Part shown: one piece after another, positions 9,010 through 18,926 of the stretch
How the letters are laid out: each line of letters begins with the position of its first letter
Position numbering within the stretch: position 1 is the first letter of the stretch
Assembly: GCA_023150945.1 (NCBI GenBank)
Contig: JAKLJX010000008.1
Location: forward strand, 186,001 to 250,000
Source of the DNA: a bacterium
Lineage (GTDB): Bacteria; Zhuqueibacterota; Zhuqueibacteria; Zhuqueibacterales; Zhuqueibacteraceae
DNA length: 64,000 bases
Reading direction: 5' to 3'
Notes under the pieces: model-generated
Told to the model about the DNA's origin: nothing
Seen by the model: only the letters and a program-made list of their open reading frames with translations
Database searches by the model: none
Translations under genes and position numbers: made by a program

Positions 9010-12000
9010 TTACTTCACATACAACATTTTGCGCGTCGCTCGAAATTCGTGCCCGCCGGTGACGCTGAGACGATAGAAATAGACCCCGGAGGTCAATGCT
9101 CTCATATCCGCCACGATCTCGTAATAGCCGGGCTCGCGGGATTTGTCTTCTTCCAAAACCAAAACCTCGCGTCCCATCATGTCAAAAATCTTCAAAGTCA
9201 CACGGCCGGTCACCGGCAATTGATAACGAATCGTGGTGCTGGGATTAAAGGGATTGGGATAATTTTGCTCCAGCGCAAAGGTCGTGGGCACTGCCGGCAG
9301 GCCCGCCGTGTTTTGCCTGATATAGAACTCATTGCCAACCAGAATGGTCAGGCGCCTGGAAGGATAAGCATCAAAAAGACGAACCGCCAGTGCCGTCTCC
9401 GTCCTCAAATCGTGAACGATTTTGGTGACTTCATCAACCAGCAGAACGCGCAATTCCTTGGGCACGGCTGCCACATTCGCAAAGCGGAGCTGCACCGCAT
9501 GCGCCGGTTCGCCTTTAACCGCGATTTCCCAGCGCTGGCCCTCGCTATCCAGCGCGCGGAAATCAGCAGTCAACTCGGCGGGAGAATTCCACTCCGGATG
9601 CGGGAAGCTGAGTCCGATGCCATCGGGCAGAAAAGGCGGCTCGTGCCAATCGTAGTCATCCAGATCATCTTTTGCTTCTTTTCTCACGCCGAAATAGTTG
9701 ACGGCATCGCTGAATTCGCCGCTGGCTGCTGTGATTTGAATCGACCATTCGCCATCGCTGAGTTGGGTCTCTGCACTGCCGGCTTTTGCAGCATTGCGCG
9801 CGAAAGGTTCTTTGTCATTGGCAAAAACAATCGTGTCGGCTTCACTCGCGCGAATGAACAAACCGCCCCAGGGTTCCAATGCAAGTTCAGGCTCGATAGT
9901 CGGATTTCGCCACTGGCCGTCATAGCTCCACACCTGCACCTCTGTGCCGTGATTGCTCAACAACGTTCCTTTGCGTTTCAACTTCAATTGATTCAACTCA
10001 ATGCGCGTGTTGTAGGGATTGCCGATCAGCGTCCAGTCACCGCCGCGCAATTGCCAGCCAGAAATGTTACCCAGCACGCCATCCGTCGTTTTTGCCGTTG
10101 TGCTGGAAACAGCATTCGTCAAGCTGCCACCGTCGCGGCGAATCATGAAATAACCCGCGCCGGTTTGCATTTGAATGTTCTCGTCCTCCTGCCATTGATT
10201 GTTTCCCGAATACGCATAGAAACGCCAGTTGCCGCGGCGGCCGTAATTGCCCAAATCTCTGAAAACATCTTTTGCTTTAGGCGAATTGGGCAAATCCAGC
10301 GGAATCGAAACGATGCGATACGCTGCGCCGCCAGTGCCGCTCGGCAGGCTGCGGGAGTTGCCCAGCGCGCCGGCAGCGATATTGACCGGCAGAGAGAAAA
10401 AGTCAACGGCACCGTTGGACAATGTTGCACTCCGCCCGGCCTTGTCGGTGGCGATGATTTGATAGTCAAGGCCCCGGCTGTTCACGCGCTCGCTGTCGAT
10501 CACGGCTGTGCTGTTCACGAACGCGATCTTGCGCGCATTGCGATCCCACGTTTCACCAACGCGCCGGAAAAATAGATCGAATCCGGCGAGATTGTCTTCC
10601 GCAACCTGCTGCATGATGCTGACGCCACGGCCGGGCGTGGCGTTGGGCGGGGCGGTGTGCGGAAAGGGCGAAAAATCGGGATTGCTGCGATCCAAAACAA
10701 TCGTGGCCGTGCGCACGGCAGATTCATTGGCTGAGAGGTCTTTGAACTTGGCATAAACGGTTTTCAAGCCGTCGCCCGGCGAGAGCCCGAGCACGCCAAC
10801 CGCAGTGTATTTCACCCAGCTTGTCCCGCTGAAATTGGCATTCTCCGAATAGATCATGGAATCAGCCGCGTCCGCTGAGAACAAAAGGTCGACGGTATCG
10901 CGGGGAGTAAAGGCGGCGCCGCCGGCGAGATAGAAAAAATTGGCAACCGGCGGTGTGGTGTCCAGTGTTTGCAGATAGACCCCATTGTCAGTCGCGGCAA
11001 AGAAGCGATTCGACACCGGCAGATAGCCGAGATCATTGACATTGAGCTTGCCCAAGCCGGCTTGCAGGGCAGACCAATTTTGTCCGTCCGCGGTAAACGT
11101 CCAATAGACGCCCTGGTTTGTGCCGGCGTAGATGCGCCCGGCAAGCGCGGTCAACACGCGCACGTTCTTGTCATGCAGCGGCGCGCGGGCCGGCGTCCAA
11201 TTGACGCCGCCGTCATCACTGAACAACACGCCACTCGAACTGGTGCCGGCATACAGCCGATTCTCCGTGAGAGTGAAAGCCGTGACCGATTGCTCCGCCA
11301 TGGGCGCATTGGCGCGCACCCAATTGCGGCCGCCATCGGCACTCAAGAAGACGCCACTCGCCGTGCCGGCCACGATGGTGTTGGCGGTAGCGATGAGATG
11401 ATAAACACTGCTCGCGTTGAGAGGTTGATGGGCGGGCGTCCAACTGGCGCCGCCATCGGTGCTGAAGAAAAGGCCTTTCTCCAGGGTGCCGGCGTACAGC
11501 GCGCCCTGCTGAAACAGCAGGCTCAACACGGTTTCATTGAGAGGCAAAGTTGTCCAATTCTCTCCGCCATCGCTGCTGCGGATGACGGCGTTCGTTGTTC
11601 CGCCATACAGATCGCCCGCAACCTGAATCAGCGAGAACAAATATCCGCCGCCAGATTGGGGACGCTGCCAGGTGACGCCGGAATCCGTGCTGTAGATCAG
11701 GGCCTTGCCGAACAGTGAGCTGAGTATGACCGATCCGGCAGTGGCGTACAGCTTGACGGCCTGCCCGGCGTCGCGCAGATCGATGAAAGGGCTGATACTC
11801 TGACTGATATCAGCCCAACTCTCGCCCAAGTCCGCGCTGCGGAAAAGCTGCAGCTTTGCAGCCCCCACGGTCGTTGTCGCCAGAGCCAAGACGTATTTCA
11901 GATCGATTTCCGCGTCGAATATCTTGTTTCTCTCTGCCAGCCCGGCATAAGCAGGCGCCCAATTCCTGCCGTTGTCGGTGCTAATGTAAACGCCGCCCGG

Positions 12001-13107
12001 CGCCCAAAAGGCGGGGCCAACGTCGCGCGGAATTTTGTCGAGCACACTGGCGTACAGCGTTCTGCCAACGGCACGCAAAGCGGAGATGCCTTTTTCGGAG
12101 ACGGCATCCAAAGGCGGGCTGGCGGAAATCCAGGTTGCGCCCTGATCATAGCTCAGGAAGATGCCGCTGCGCGCAGTGGCGGCGATCACGATGCCATTGA
12201 CCGCAGTGATACTGGTCACGAAGGTTAATGCGCCTTCCTTCCAAGTCTGTCCGCCATCGTCGCTGACCAGGAATGTGGCTCTGTCATCCACTTCAGGCAA
12301 GGATGCCCAGGCGAAAAGCTTGTTGCCTGCTGCCACCAATCCTCGGAACACATTGGTATTGAGTCCCGGGCCGTAGACTTGTGTCCAGGTCTCGCCGCCG
12401 TCAGTGCTTCGCCAGATTCCCCTGGTGTCCATATCGCGCCCATGATTTCCGATAAAAAGCATGCCATTCGCAGCAGCCAGCAATTCGCCATTAGTCGGCA
12501 ACTTCACGGCTGTCCAGTTCATCCCCGCGTCCGTGCTCTTGAATAGACCCAAGCCGAATTTGGTCAACGCGTAGAAGGTGTTACCCAACGCAACGATTTG
12601 ATCGACGGACTTGTCCTGCATGGGCGCAGCGGCTTGCGTCCAGTGGTCGCCGCCATCGCGGCTGTAGAAAACTCCGGCACTGTCGGTGCCCGCATACAAG
12701 CTCTCGTTGAGTTCGAGGAGGCACCTGACCGTAGTCTCGGCCAGCACCTGCTGCCAGGCAATTCCGCCTGCCACCTCGCTGCGAAAAATTCCATTACGGT
12801 CCACCGCGATAAAGAGGCGGCCCTGGGCCGCCAGCAACGGACGAACCTTTGCCTGCAGCGGCGTGGCGACGGGCGCCCATGCAAGTCCGGCGTCACTGCT
12901 GCGATAGAGCGCGCCATTGGATTCGGCAAAGACGAATGACGGTTTTTTCGGATCAGCCCAGAACGAGCCGACGGGCACTTTGCTGTCGCCCGGTCCCGTG
13001 GTTCGCCAGGCGTCGTCACGGTTTTCGAATTGTGCAGCGGCCGGCCTGCCGGCGGCGAGCAGAATTATGAAGACAAAACCGGCTGTACACCGAATGCTCT
13101 TTTGCAT
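9010..13107 (-). CDS. Giant secreted Asp-box propeller protein with sorting tail (copy F)
   Basis: 1365 residues from the ATG at 13107, which has AGGAG ahead of it; an upstream in-frame start at 13131 is less likely. It begins with a signal peptide (MQKSIRC...AAAQ). About 700 residues follow of sialidase/Ycf48-type repeats bearing Asp-box motifs such as STDGGETW, SSDGGENW, STDGGASW and SADGGRNW. Then come Ig-like or adhesion-like beta segments, and the last 80 residues are a type IX-style C-terminal sorting domain (YPNPFNPSTTIRYQLP ... SGVYFYRL ... ATRKMLYVK). Such tails direct export and surface attachment in FCB bacteria. Gene D is a paralogue that shares most of the C-terminal half. The protein is probably extracellular; what it binds is unknown. 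Its place inside the protease cluster suggests a ligand or surface sensor role, which is inference. Confidence 0.8.
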   Translation of the reverse strand: MQKSIRCTAGFVFIILLAAGRPAAAQFENRDDAWRTTGPGDSKVPVGSFWADPKKPSFVFAESNGALYRSSDAGLAWAPVATPLQAKVRPLLAAQGRLFIAVDRNGIFRSEVAGGIAWQQVLAETTVRCLLELNESLYAGTDSAGVFYSRDGGDHWTQAAAPMQDKSVDQIVALGNTFYALTKFGLGLFKSTDAGMNWTAVKLPTNGELLAAANGMLFIGNHGRDMDTRGIWRSTDGGETWTQVYGPGLNTNVFRGLVAAGNKLFAWASLPEVDDRATFLVSDDGGQTWKEGALTFVTSITAVNGIVIAATARSGIFLSYDQGATWISASPPLDAVSEKGISALRAVGRTLYASVLDKIPRDVGPAFWAPGGVYISTDNGRNWAPAYAGLAERNKIFDAEIDLKYVLALATTTVGAAKLQLFRSADLGESWADISQSISPFIDLRDAGQAVKLYATAGSVILSSLFGKALIYSTDSGVTWQRPQSGGGYLFSLIQVAGDLYGGTTNAVIRSSDGGENWTTLPLNETVLSLLFQQGALYAGTLEKGLFFSTDGGASWTPAHQPLNASSVYHLIATANTIVAGTASGVFLSADGGRNWVRANAPMAEQSVTAFTLTENRLYAGTSSSGVLFSDDGGVNWTPARAPLHDKNVRVLTALAGRIYAGTNQGVYWTFTADGQNWSALQAGLGKLNVNDLGYLPVSNRFFAATDNGVYLQTLDTTPPVANFFYLAGGAAFTPRDTVDLLFSADAADSMIYSENANFSGTSWVKYTAVGVLGLSPGDGLKTVYAKFKDLSANESAVRTATIVLDRSNPDFSPFPHTAPPNATPGRGVSIMQQVAEDNLAGFDLFFRRVGETWDRNARKIAFVNSTAVIDSERVNSRGLDYQIIATDKAGRSATLSNGAVDFFSLPVNIAAGALGNSRSLPSGTGGAAYRIVSIPLDLPNSPKAKDVFRDLGNYGRRGNWRFYAYSGNNQWQEDENIQMQTGAGYFMIRRDGGSLTNAVSSTTAKTTDGVLGNISGWQLRGGDWTLIGNPYNTRIELNQLKLKRKGTLLSNHGTEVQVWSYDGQWRNPTIEPELALEPWGGLFIRASEADTIVFANDKEPFARNAAKAGSAETQLSDGEWSIQITAASGEFSDAVNYFGVRKEAKDDLDDYDWHEPPFLPDGIGLSFPHPEWNSPAELTADFRALDSEGQRWEIAVKGEPAHAVQLRFANVAAVPKELRVLLVDEVTKIVHDLRTETALAVRLFDAYPSRRLTILVGNEFYIRQNTAGLPAVPTTFALEQNYPNPFNPSTTIRYQLPVTGRVTLKIFDMMGREVLVLEEDKSREPGYYEIVADMRALTSGVYFYRLSVTGGHEFRATRKMLYVK

Positions 13108-13234
13108 GAACTTCTCCTGGTTCAGCGCCACCCGTTTGACGATTGTTACCTGTCCGGTTCAACCACTCCAAGCCGCCGGCAGCGGCCTGCGGATTCGCGC
13201 GGCAGATTTTTCCGCCGCAATCCTTTCGGTCGTT

Positions 13235-14125
13235 TTACTGCCCGCTCGGCAACGCCGGCACCTCCGCCAGGGCCGGCGGCGGTTTCAGGGCGTTGTAGAG
13301 AATCGCGCCGGTTGCTGTCAGTGCCGTGGCGCCCGCCGGCAACAGCCAACTTTTGTTTTTCGACCAATAGGAAGGCACTTCGAGAAACTGCCATTTTTCC
13401 TTGAATTCGATTTTGCCCAGCTTTTCATCGAGATATTTCAGAATCGTCTCGACATTGTTGGCGGTGGAAAAACTGCCCGCTTGCAACTCGGTTTTGAGAT
13501 TGATGCCCACGACTTCGCCGTTCTTGTTGAACAACGGGCCGCCACTGTCGGAACTCATGAGTAAGCCAGGAGCCTCCGTGCCGACAAAAACCAGCGAGTC
13601 TCCCGCCATGAACGAATTGATCACAACGCCAATACCCGGCAGAATCGCCTGCTGCCAATTTCGCCCGCCATTCCTGCTGAAGTAAATGCTGTTCTGTTGC
13701 GTTACGACCAACAGCGTGCCGTTGGCATACGCAAACAGATTGTCTTTGACCGCGCCTAATCCGGCAAAACTGAGGGAAGACCAGGTAGCGCCGGCGTCGA
13801 TGCTTTTGTAAGGCGAGCCGTCGCGCAGCACATAGAGCGTGTCTTCCACGTTGAACAGCAATGCAATGCGATTTCCGGGTCTCGGCAATTTTTGCCAAGT
13901 CAGTCCGGCGTCTTGGCTGAACAGCACGCCTTCACTGGAGGCGGCAAAGATGGTGTCACTGGCCCAGGCTTGCAGGCGGGCAAAGCCATTGATGCGAACC
14001 GACAATGCGGCCCTCGGGCCGTGGGTTTCCCAAAAGCCCGAGGTTTGCGCCATGCCGCTCACACTTGAAATCGCCAGCAGCGTCGCAGCGGCAAGAAACA
14101 ACTTGACAGGGATGACAGTTTTCAT
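13235..14125 (-). CDS. Chimeric protein: truncated Asp-box propeller joined to protease C-terminus (E)
   Basis: 296 residues. Residues 1-27 are a signal peptide; about 28-190 resemble the start of propeller proteins D and F, with Asp-box units SQDAGLTW and SRNGGRNW. From residue 193 the sequence becomes that of protease C: DSGGPLFNKNGEVVGINL through a hydrophobic segment to the terminal LPSGQ. The shared 3' part (13235-13550) has the same length as 18927-19242 of gene C and is visibly very similar at DNA level. The join falls where an Asp-box SSDSG meets the protease active-site GDSGG, so a short homology probably guided the fusion. It has the protease Ser loop but neither His nor Asp, so it cannot be an active protease. 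It may be a membrane-tethered decoy or a decaying recombination product; the intact frame favours expression. Confidence 0.7.
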   Translation of the reverse strand: MKTVIPVKLFLAAATLLAISSVSGMAQTSGFWETHGPRAALSVRINGFARLQAWASDTIFAASSEGVLFSQDAGLTWQKLPRPGNRIALLFNVEDTLYVLRDGSPYKSIDAGATWSSLSFAGLGAVKDNLFAYANGTLLVVTQQNSIYFSRNGGRNWQQAILPGIGVVINSFMAGDSLVFVGTEAPGLLMSSDSGGPLFNKNGEVVGINLKTELQAGSFSTANNVETILKYLDEKLGKIEFKEKWQFLEVPSYWSKNKSWLLPAGATALTATGAILYNALKPPPALAEVPALPSGQ

Positions 14126-14146
14126 CGTGATTGCAGAGGTTCAAAT

Positions 14147-17100
14147 TCACTTGATATACAACATCTTTTTCGTCGCCTGAAACTTTTGTTCGCCGGTAAT
14201 GTCGAGGCGATAAAAATACACGCCCGAACCCAGGCTTTTCATGTCCGTCACCAGTTCATAATATCCCGGTTCGCGAGATTTGTTTTCTTCCAAAACCAGA
14301 ACCTGCCGTCCCATCATATCGAAAACCTTCAGCGTCACCCTTCCCGCCACCGGCAGTTGATAGCGAATCGTGGTGCTGGGATTGAAGGGATTGGGATAGT
14401 TTTGATGCAACGCGAAACTCGTAGGCACGCCGAGCATGCCTTCGGTGTGTTTGTTGATGAAGAAATCGCTGCCGGCAAGGATGACGAGATTTTTCACTCC
14501 CGCGTCGGGAATGCGAACGGCAAGCGCGGATTCTTGGCGCAGATCGTAAATGATTTTCGACGTTTCATCGAGCAGCAAAATATGCTGATTCTCCGGAACG
14601 CTTTCCAAATTCGCAAAGTTGAGCTGCACGGCATGCGTCGGTTCGCCTTTGACCGCGATTTCCCAGCGATGGCCTTCGCCGGCAACCGGGCGAACATCCG
14701 CCGCCAATTCAACCGGCGTGTCCCAATCCGCATGCGGAAATGTGAGGTTCACGCCTGCGAGTAGGAAAGGCGGCTTGAACCAATCGTGTTTATCCAGAGC
14801 CTCCTTTGCTTCTTTTCTCACACCAAAATAATTGACTTCATCTGAAGCTTCCCGGCTCGTCGCAATGATTTGCACCAGCCATTCATTTTCGCCGAGCGTA
14901 GCTAAAAAGTCGGTGGGCTTTGCAATCGCAATAGTCTCTCCGAGGGAACTGTTGGTCGAGGAATTTTGCGTCACACGATTCTCAGCAAGAGCATTTGCAG
15001 GCTTGCTGAACTGCATGCGCGCATTTTCTTTTCTATGGGATTTCTGCTTCTGCGTGCGGACTTTATCATCCTGATTCACGGCAAAGAGATCGGGCAATTG
15101 CATTTTCATGATTTCATCAGTAGCCTTCTTTTCAGAAGAAAGCAGATGCACGCTTGCAGACAATACGGGCTCAATCAAATCACCTGGTGGCACAGAAACC
15201 TTTCCCACGGGCTTAAAGGGATCATTAGCATTCGAAAAGATGATCGTATCCGCTTGCGCCGCGCGCACGAACAGTCCACTCCAAGCTTCGAGCGCCAGAT
15301 CTGGGGCCGTCTGGGGATTTTTCCAATTGCCGTCGTAAAGCCAAATCTGTCCGGCAACCGCTTCATCATTCAAGCGCGTGCTATCACTTCTAAACATCAA
15401 CTGGCCCAGCGTCAAGCGCGTGTTGTAGGGATTGCCGATCAGCGTCCAATCGTTGGCGCGCAATTGCCAGCCCCGAATTTTACCGGTGACGCCGTCCGAC
15501 GTCGGCGCGGTATCGCCGGCCATCTTGTTGGTCAGCGGACCGCCGTCGCGACGAATCATGAAGTAACCCGCGCCGGTTTGCAGTGGAATGCTCTCGCCTT
15601 CCTGCCATTGGCCGTTGCCTTGATAGGCATAAAAACGCCATTTGCCACGGCGGCCATAATCCCCGAGATCTTTAAAAAGAACTTTGGCTGGCGGTGAATT
15701 CTGCAAATTCATTGGCGCAGACACCATACGGTAGGAACCAGCGCCAGTGCCGGCAGGCAAGCTGTTAGAATTTCCCAGCTCGCCCTCATTGAGATTGACC
15801 GGCAACGAAACAAAGTCAAGCGCATTGCTGCGCAGCGAATCGACATTGCCGGCGCGGTCGGCCACGATAATGCGATAATCGAAACCACTATTGCTGATGA
15901 ATTCACCGGGAACCTCGATATCGGAGGCGCCATCAGTGTCTTCAAAAAAAGTGAATGATCGTCTCGGATCCCACTGCTGGCCCGGCCGGCGCAACCGAAA
16001 TGTGATGCTTTCGATATTCGGTTCGGTTACGGAGAATGATACGGTTACCGGCTGCCCCACCTTCGCGCCTGAGGGCGGCGTATGCGAGTCAAACTGCGGT
16101 TTGGTCTGATCGAGAGTGATGTCCCAGGAGAGAACTTCCGACAGATTCCACGAATGATCGCGCACTTGGGCATAAATGGTTTTAACGCCTTCGCCTCCAG
16201 ATTTGATGGTGAAGTTCGGCTCCGTGAAATCGATATTATCATTGTACGCAATCCAAGTCGTGTCGCTGAAATCCGGAGTCTCGGAAACGCGCATGAAATC
16301 GGGAGCCCGGTCAGAGCCATCTGCGAGTGGGTCAAAAGCGAATATAAAAAAACGGACATCGCGTGAATTGGTATAATCGGGATTCTCGAAGCGTTTGCCG
16401 CCACCGACATCGAAATATTCCAGCTTCGGATTGATGACGTCGAGTTTTTGCGTGAACACGCCCTCGAAGGTTGAAAGAACGAGTTGTTTCGTCCCCGGCA
16501 TGTGTATGATGTTTCTCGTGTTCAAATCCGTCAGGCCGGTATTCAAGGGGAACCATTGTGAAAGATCGAACTTCTCACTTCGGAAAACGCCATGGCCGTC
16601 GGTCGCAACGTAAGCCACGCTGTCGAGCGCGATGATCTTCCAAATATCTTTATCGTCCATACGAACATGATCAATGCTCTCTTCATCGACTGCAAACCAA
16701 TCGGCGCCGTCGGCGGAATAGAACAGGCCCTGATCGTCCGAAGTGATTCCAGGCAGGCCGCCGGAGCCTGCGAGCAGCAAGTCATCATTGCCAATAACTT
16801 GAAACTGCGAGATGCGTGAACCTTGTTCATCACGAAACGGAACGTTTGCTTTTTGCCAGTTAGTCAATCCGTCCGCGCTGAAGTAAATGCCTTCTCCATC
16901 CGTGCCGACGTAAACGTTCTCATCAAAGTATGCCAGCGCCGTGACGGTTTTTCTGGCCAGCTCGCCTTCGACAAGATTCCAAGTATTCCCATCAGCGCTG
17001 AAGTAAAGCCCTGCGGCGCCGAATCGCGCGCCGGCCCAAAATCCGTCATTCTCGACCTCCATCATTACCAACACCTCACCGGAATTGATTTCCAAAATCC

Positions 17101-18763
17101 TCTCCCAATCGCCACCGCTATTGCCGCCCTTGGTTCTATAGATGCCCTTATCGGTTGCGGCATAGATGGTTTCTTCATCTTGAGACTCGAGCAGTTGATA
17201 AACCAGCACACTATCAACCCCAGTTTGTTCCCACTGCAAACCATCGCGGCTGCGCCATATGCCTATGGCACGGTCCTGACTGTCGGGATACTCTGAGCCA
17301 AGTAAGAACCAATCTTGGTCGAAGTGATAAATCAAACTCGAGATTGGCGCTGTAAATGGCGTGACGGCAGGCGTCCAGGATTGCCCGCCATCTAGACTGC
17401 GGTAGACGCCGGCGCCGGCGCCATAAGCGAGCAACATTCTCTCATTTGAAACATTTACTCCTCCGGTGGCGATGTGAGTTGGCTGAGGCGACGTGGGAAA
17501 CCAAACCGGTGCGCCGGTGGGGGCGCGGAACAGGCCGTTGACGAGCGTACCAGCGTACGTATCTTCACCACCGGCATTCGCGGCAAATGCCGTGATATGT
17601 GTTCCGGCGATCGGTGGCTCCGCCGGCACCCACGCGGCATTGTTCAGACCGTCGGTTTTGTCGATGTCCACAACTCGTATAACGCCGTCGCTTTCCGTGC
17701 CGACAAACAAATATGGCGTGTCAGGATGCAAATCCGAAATGAGTTTGGTAATGGGGGATTCTGTTTGATTCAAACGATTCCACGCCTCACCGTTGATTGA
17801 AGTATATACTTCATCTCGTTGATCACCGTCCTGCAGCGACAACGCCAAAAGGGAATCAGGGAAAATCGTCGTGAGGTTTCGGACACTCCCCAGATTCAAC
17901 GGCACACCATCGGTTCTGACGGCGTTGGTCCATGCGATATTTTGATCAGAGGTATAAAACAGACCGTTCGCTTGCGTTCCGGCAATAATCGTGTCACGAT
18001 AAAAAAGCATTGATTCGATTCGGTTGCCCGGTAAAGAGTACGTCCAATTTTCCCCGCCATCTTCGCTGATGAAAACGCCATGCTCTTGCGGCTCATTGGC
18101 CAGGAAAGCGCCGCGATTTGGCAGCGTGCCGCCGGTGCCGGCATAAATTTTCGAAGCAGAAACAGCCAGGCTGGTTACAATTCTGCCTTCCATTGCGGGG
18201 ATAGCTTGCCAGCTTCTGCCGTCGTCCGTGCTGGTAAACAGGCCAAACGCGTCTTCAATAATATCTTCATTGAACGCAAGCTTCAAACCGCCGGCAAAGA
18301 GCGCCTCACCGTTGCTCGCGATTGCCAGCGCGGTTTTATCGGCCATGCCGCCTTCGGCGCGGTGCCAGCTTTCACCTTTATCCCAGGAATAATAGAGTCC
18401 GGAGTCATCAGAATGGTCGAAATTGACCACAGAGACAAAAAGAATATCATTTACTTCGAACAACGTCATGACATTGACGTCATTGAGCTGTTGCTCATCG
18501 GCCAATACCCAGGAAACTCCGCCGTCCGTCGAACGGAACAAACCCGTGGCAATGTTTGCGCCCGGCCCGCGCGTGCCAAGATGCAATAAAAGGTTGGTTT
18601 GTAAGTCGGCCATTATTCCAGTAACCTCGGCATTGAACTGCGGGCCATTGGTTTGCCACACGCCGGGCGCAGTGGTAACTTGTCCTAACGCGGGTTGCAA
18701 GAACCAACCGAACAGCAAAGTCAGAAAAATTCTCAAAGAAAAAGCATGAGATTTCGTCTTCAT
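14147..18763 (-). CDS. Giant secreted Asp-box propeller protein with sorting tail (copy D)
   Basis: 1538 residues. Starts with a signal peptide (MKTKSHAFSLRIF...ALGQ) behind a GGAG site. Many Asp-box repeats cover the first 800 residues (STDGGVSW, SEDGGENW, SLDGGQSW, STDDGRSW). A beta-sandwich region, a low-complexity insertion at about 1230-1310 that paralogue F lacks (KQKSHRKENARMQ, SSTNSSLGE), and a type IX-like sorting tail (YPNPFNPSTTIRYQLPVAG ... YFYRLDIT) follow. D and F share long nearly identical stretches in the last 400 residues, so one arose by duplication. E starts 21 bases downstream, so D and E are probably co-transcribed. Predicted to be exported and held at the surface; ligand unknown. 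Confidence 0.8.
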   Translation of the reverse strand: MKTKSHAFSLRIFLTLLFGWFLQPALGQVTTAPGVWQTNGPQFNAEVTGIMADLQTNLLLHLGTRGPGANIATGLFRSTDGGVSWVLADEQQLNDVNVMTLFEVNDILFVSVVNFDHSDDSGLYYSWDKGESWHRAEGGMADKTALAIASNGEALFAGGLKLAFNEDIIEDAFGLFTSTDDGRSWQAIPAMEGRIVTSLAVSASKIYAGTGGTLPNRGAFLANEPQEHGVFISEDGGENWTYSLPGNRIESMLFYRDTIIAGTQANGLFYTSDQNIAWTNAVRTDGVPLNLGSVRNLTTIFPDSLLALSLQDGDQRDEVYTSINGEAWNRLNQTESPITKLISDLHPDTPYLFVGTESDGVIRVVDIDKTDGLNNAAWVPAEPPIAGTHITAFAANAGGEDTYAGTLVNGLFRAPTGAPVWFPTSPQPTHIATGGVNVSNERMLLAYGAGAGVYRSLDGGQSWTPAVTPFTAPISSLIYHFDQDWFLLGSEYPDSQDRAIGIWRSRDGLQWEQTGVDSVLVYQLLESQDEETIYAATDKGIYRTKGGNSGGDWERILEINSGEVLVMMEVENDGFWAGARFGAAGLYFSADGNTWNLVEGELARKTVTALAYFDENVYVGTDGEGIYFSADGLTNWQKANVPFRDEQGSRISQFQVIGNDDLLLAGSGGLPGITSDDQGLFYSADGADWFAVDEESIDHVRMDDKDIWKIIALDSVAYVATDGHGVFRSEKFDLSQWFPLNTGLTDLNTRNIIHMPGTKQLVLSTFEGVFTQKLDVINPKLEYFDVGGGKRFENPDYTNSRDVRFFIFAFDPLADGSDRAPDFMRVSETPDFSDTTWIAYNDNIDFTEPNFTIKSGGEGVKTIYAQVRDHSWNLSEVLSWDITLDQTKPQFDSHTPPSGAKVGQPVTVSFSVTEPNIESITFRLRRPGQQWDPRRSFTFFEDTDGASDIEVPGEFISNSGFDYRIIVADRAGNVDSLRSNALDFVSLPVNLNEGELGNSNSLPAGTGAGSYRMVSAPMNLQNSPPAKVLFKDLGDYGRRGKWRFYAYQGNGQWQEGESIPLQTGAGYFMIRRDGGPLTNKMAGDTAPTSDGVTGKIRGWQLRANDWTLIGNPYNTRLTLGQLMFRSDSTRLNDEAVAGQIWLYDGNWKNPQTAPDLALEAWSGLFVRAAQADTIIFSNANDPFKPVGKVSVPPGDLIEPVLSASVHLLSSEKKATDEIMKMQLPDLFAVNQDDKVRTQKQKSHRKENARMQFSKPANALAENRVTQNSSTNSSLGETIAIAKPTDFLATLGENEWLVQIIATSREASDEVNYFGVRKEAKEALDKHDWFKPPFLLAGVNLTFPHADWDTPVELAADVRPVAGEGHRWEIAVKGEPTHAVQLNFANLESVPENQHILLLDETSKIIYDLRQESALAVRIPDAGVKNLVILAGSDFFINKHTEGMLGVPTSFALHQNYPNPFNPSTTIRYQLPVAGRVTLKVFDMMGRQVLVLEENKSREPGYYELVTDMKSLGSGVYFYRLDITGEQKFQATKKMLYIK

Positions 18764-18858
18764 TTCGATTCACTCCGTATTAGTCCATTGCAAATGGAGC
18801 ATAAGCCAAAAAAGTGTCCCAGCAGATAGAAATAACCCAGCGGATGTAAAAGCGGTTT

Positions 18859-18868
18859 TATCAGTTGG
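18859..18868 (-). promoter_or_regulatory. CCAACTGATA motif upstream of propeller gene D
   Basis: The minus strand carries CCAACTGATA followed by AAA about 95 bases before the start of gene D. The same 10-mer occurs twice as an inverted pair upstream of protease gene C (20627-20636 and 20665-20674). Recurrence in two leader regions of the same cluster makes it a candidate operator, but no binding protein is known. Confidence 0.3.
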
Positions 18869-18926
18869 GTCGTATCAATCCACTGGCGATCTTTTTGTTT
18901 ATGGTTCGCAAGGATCCCGCCTCGCC

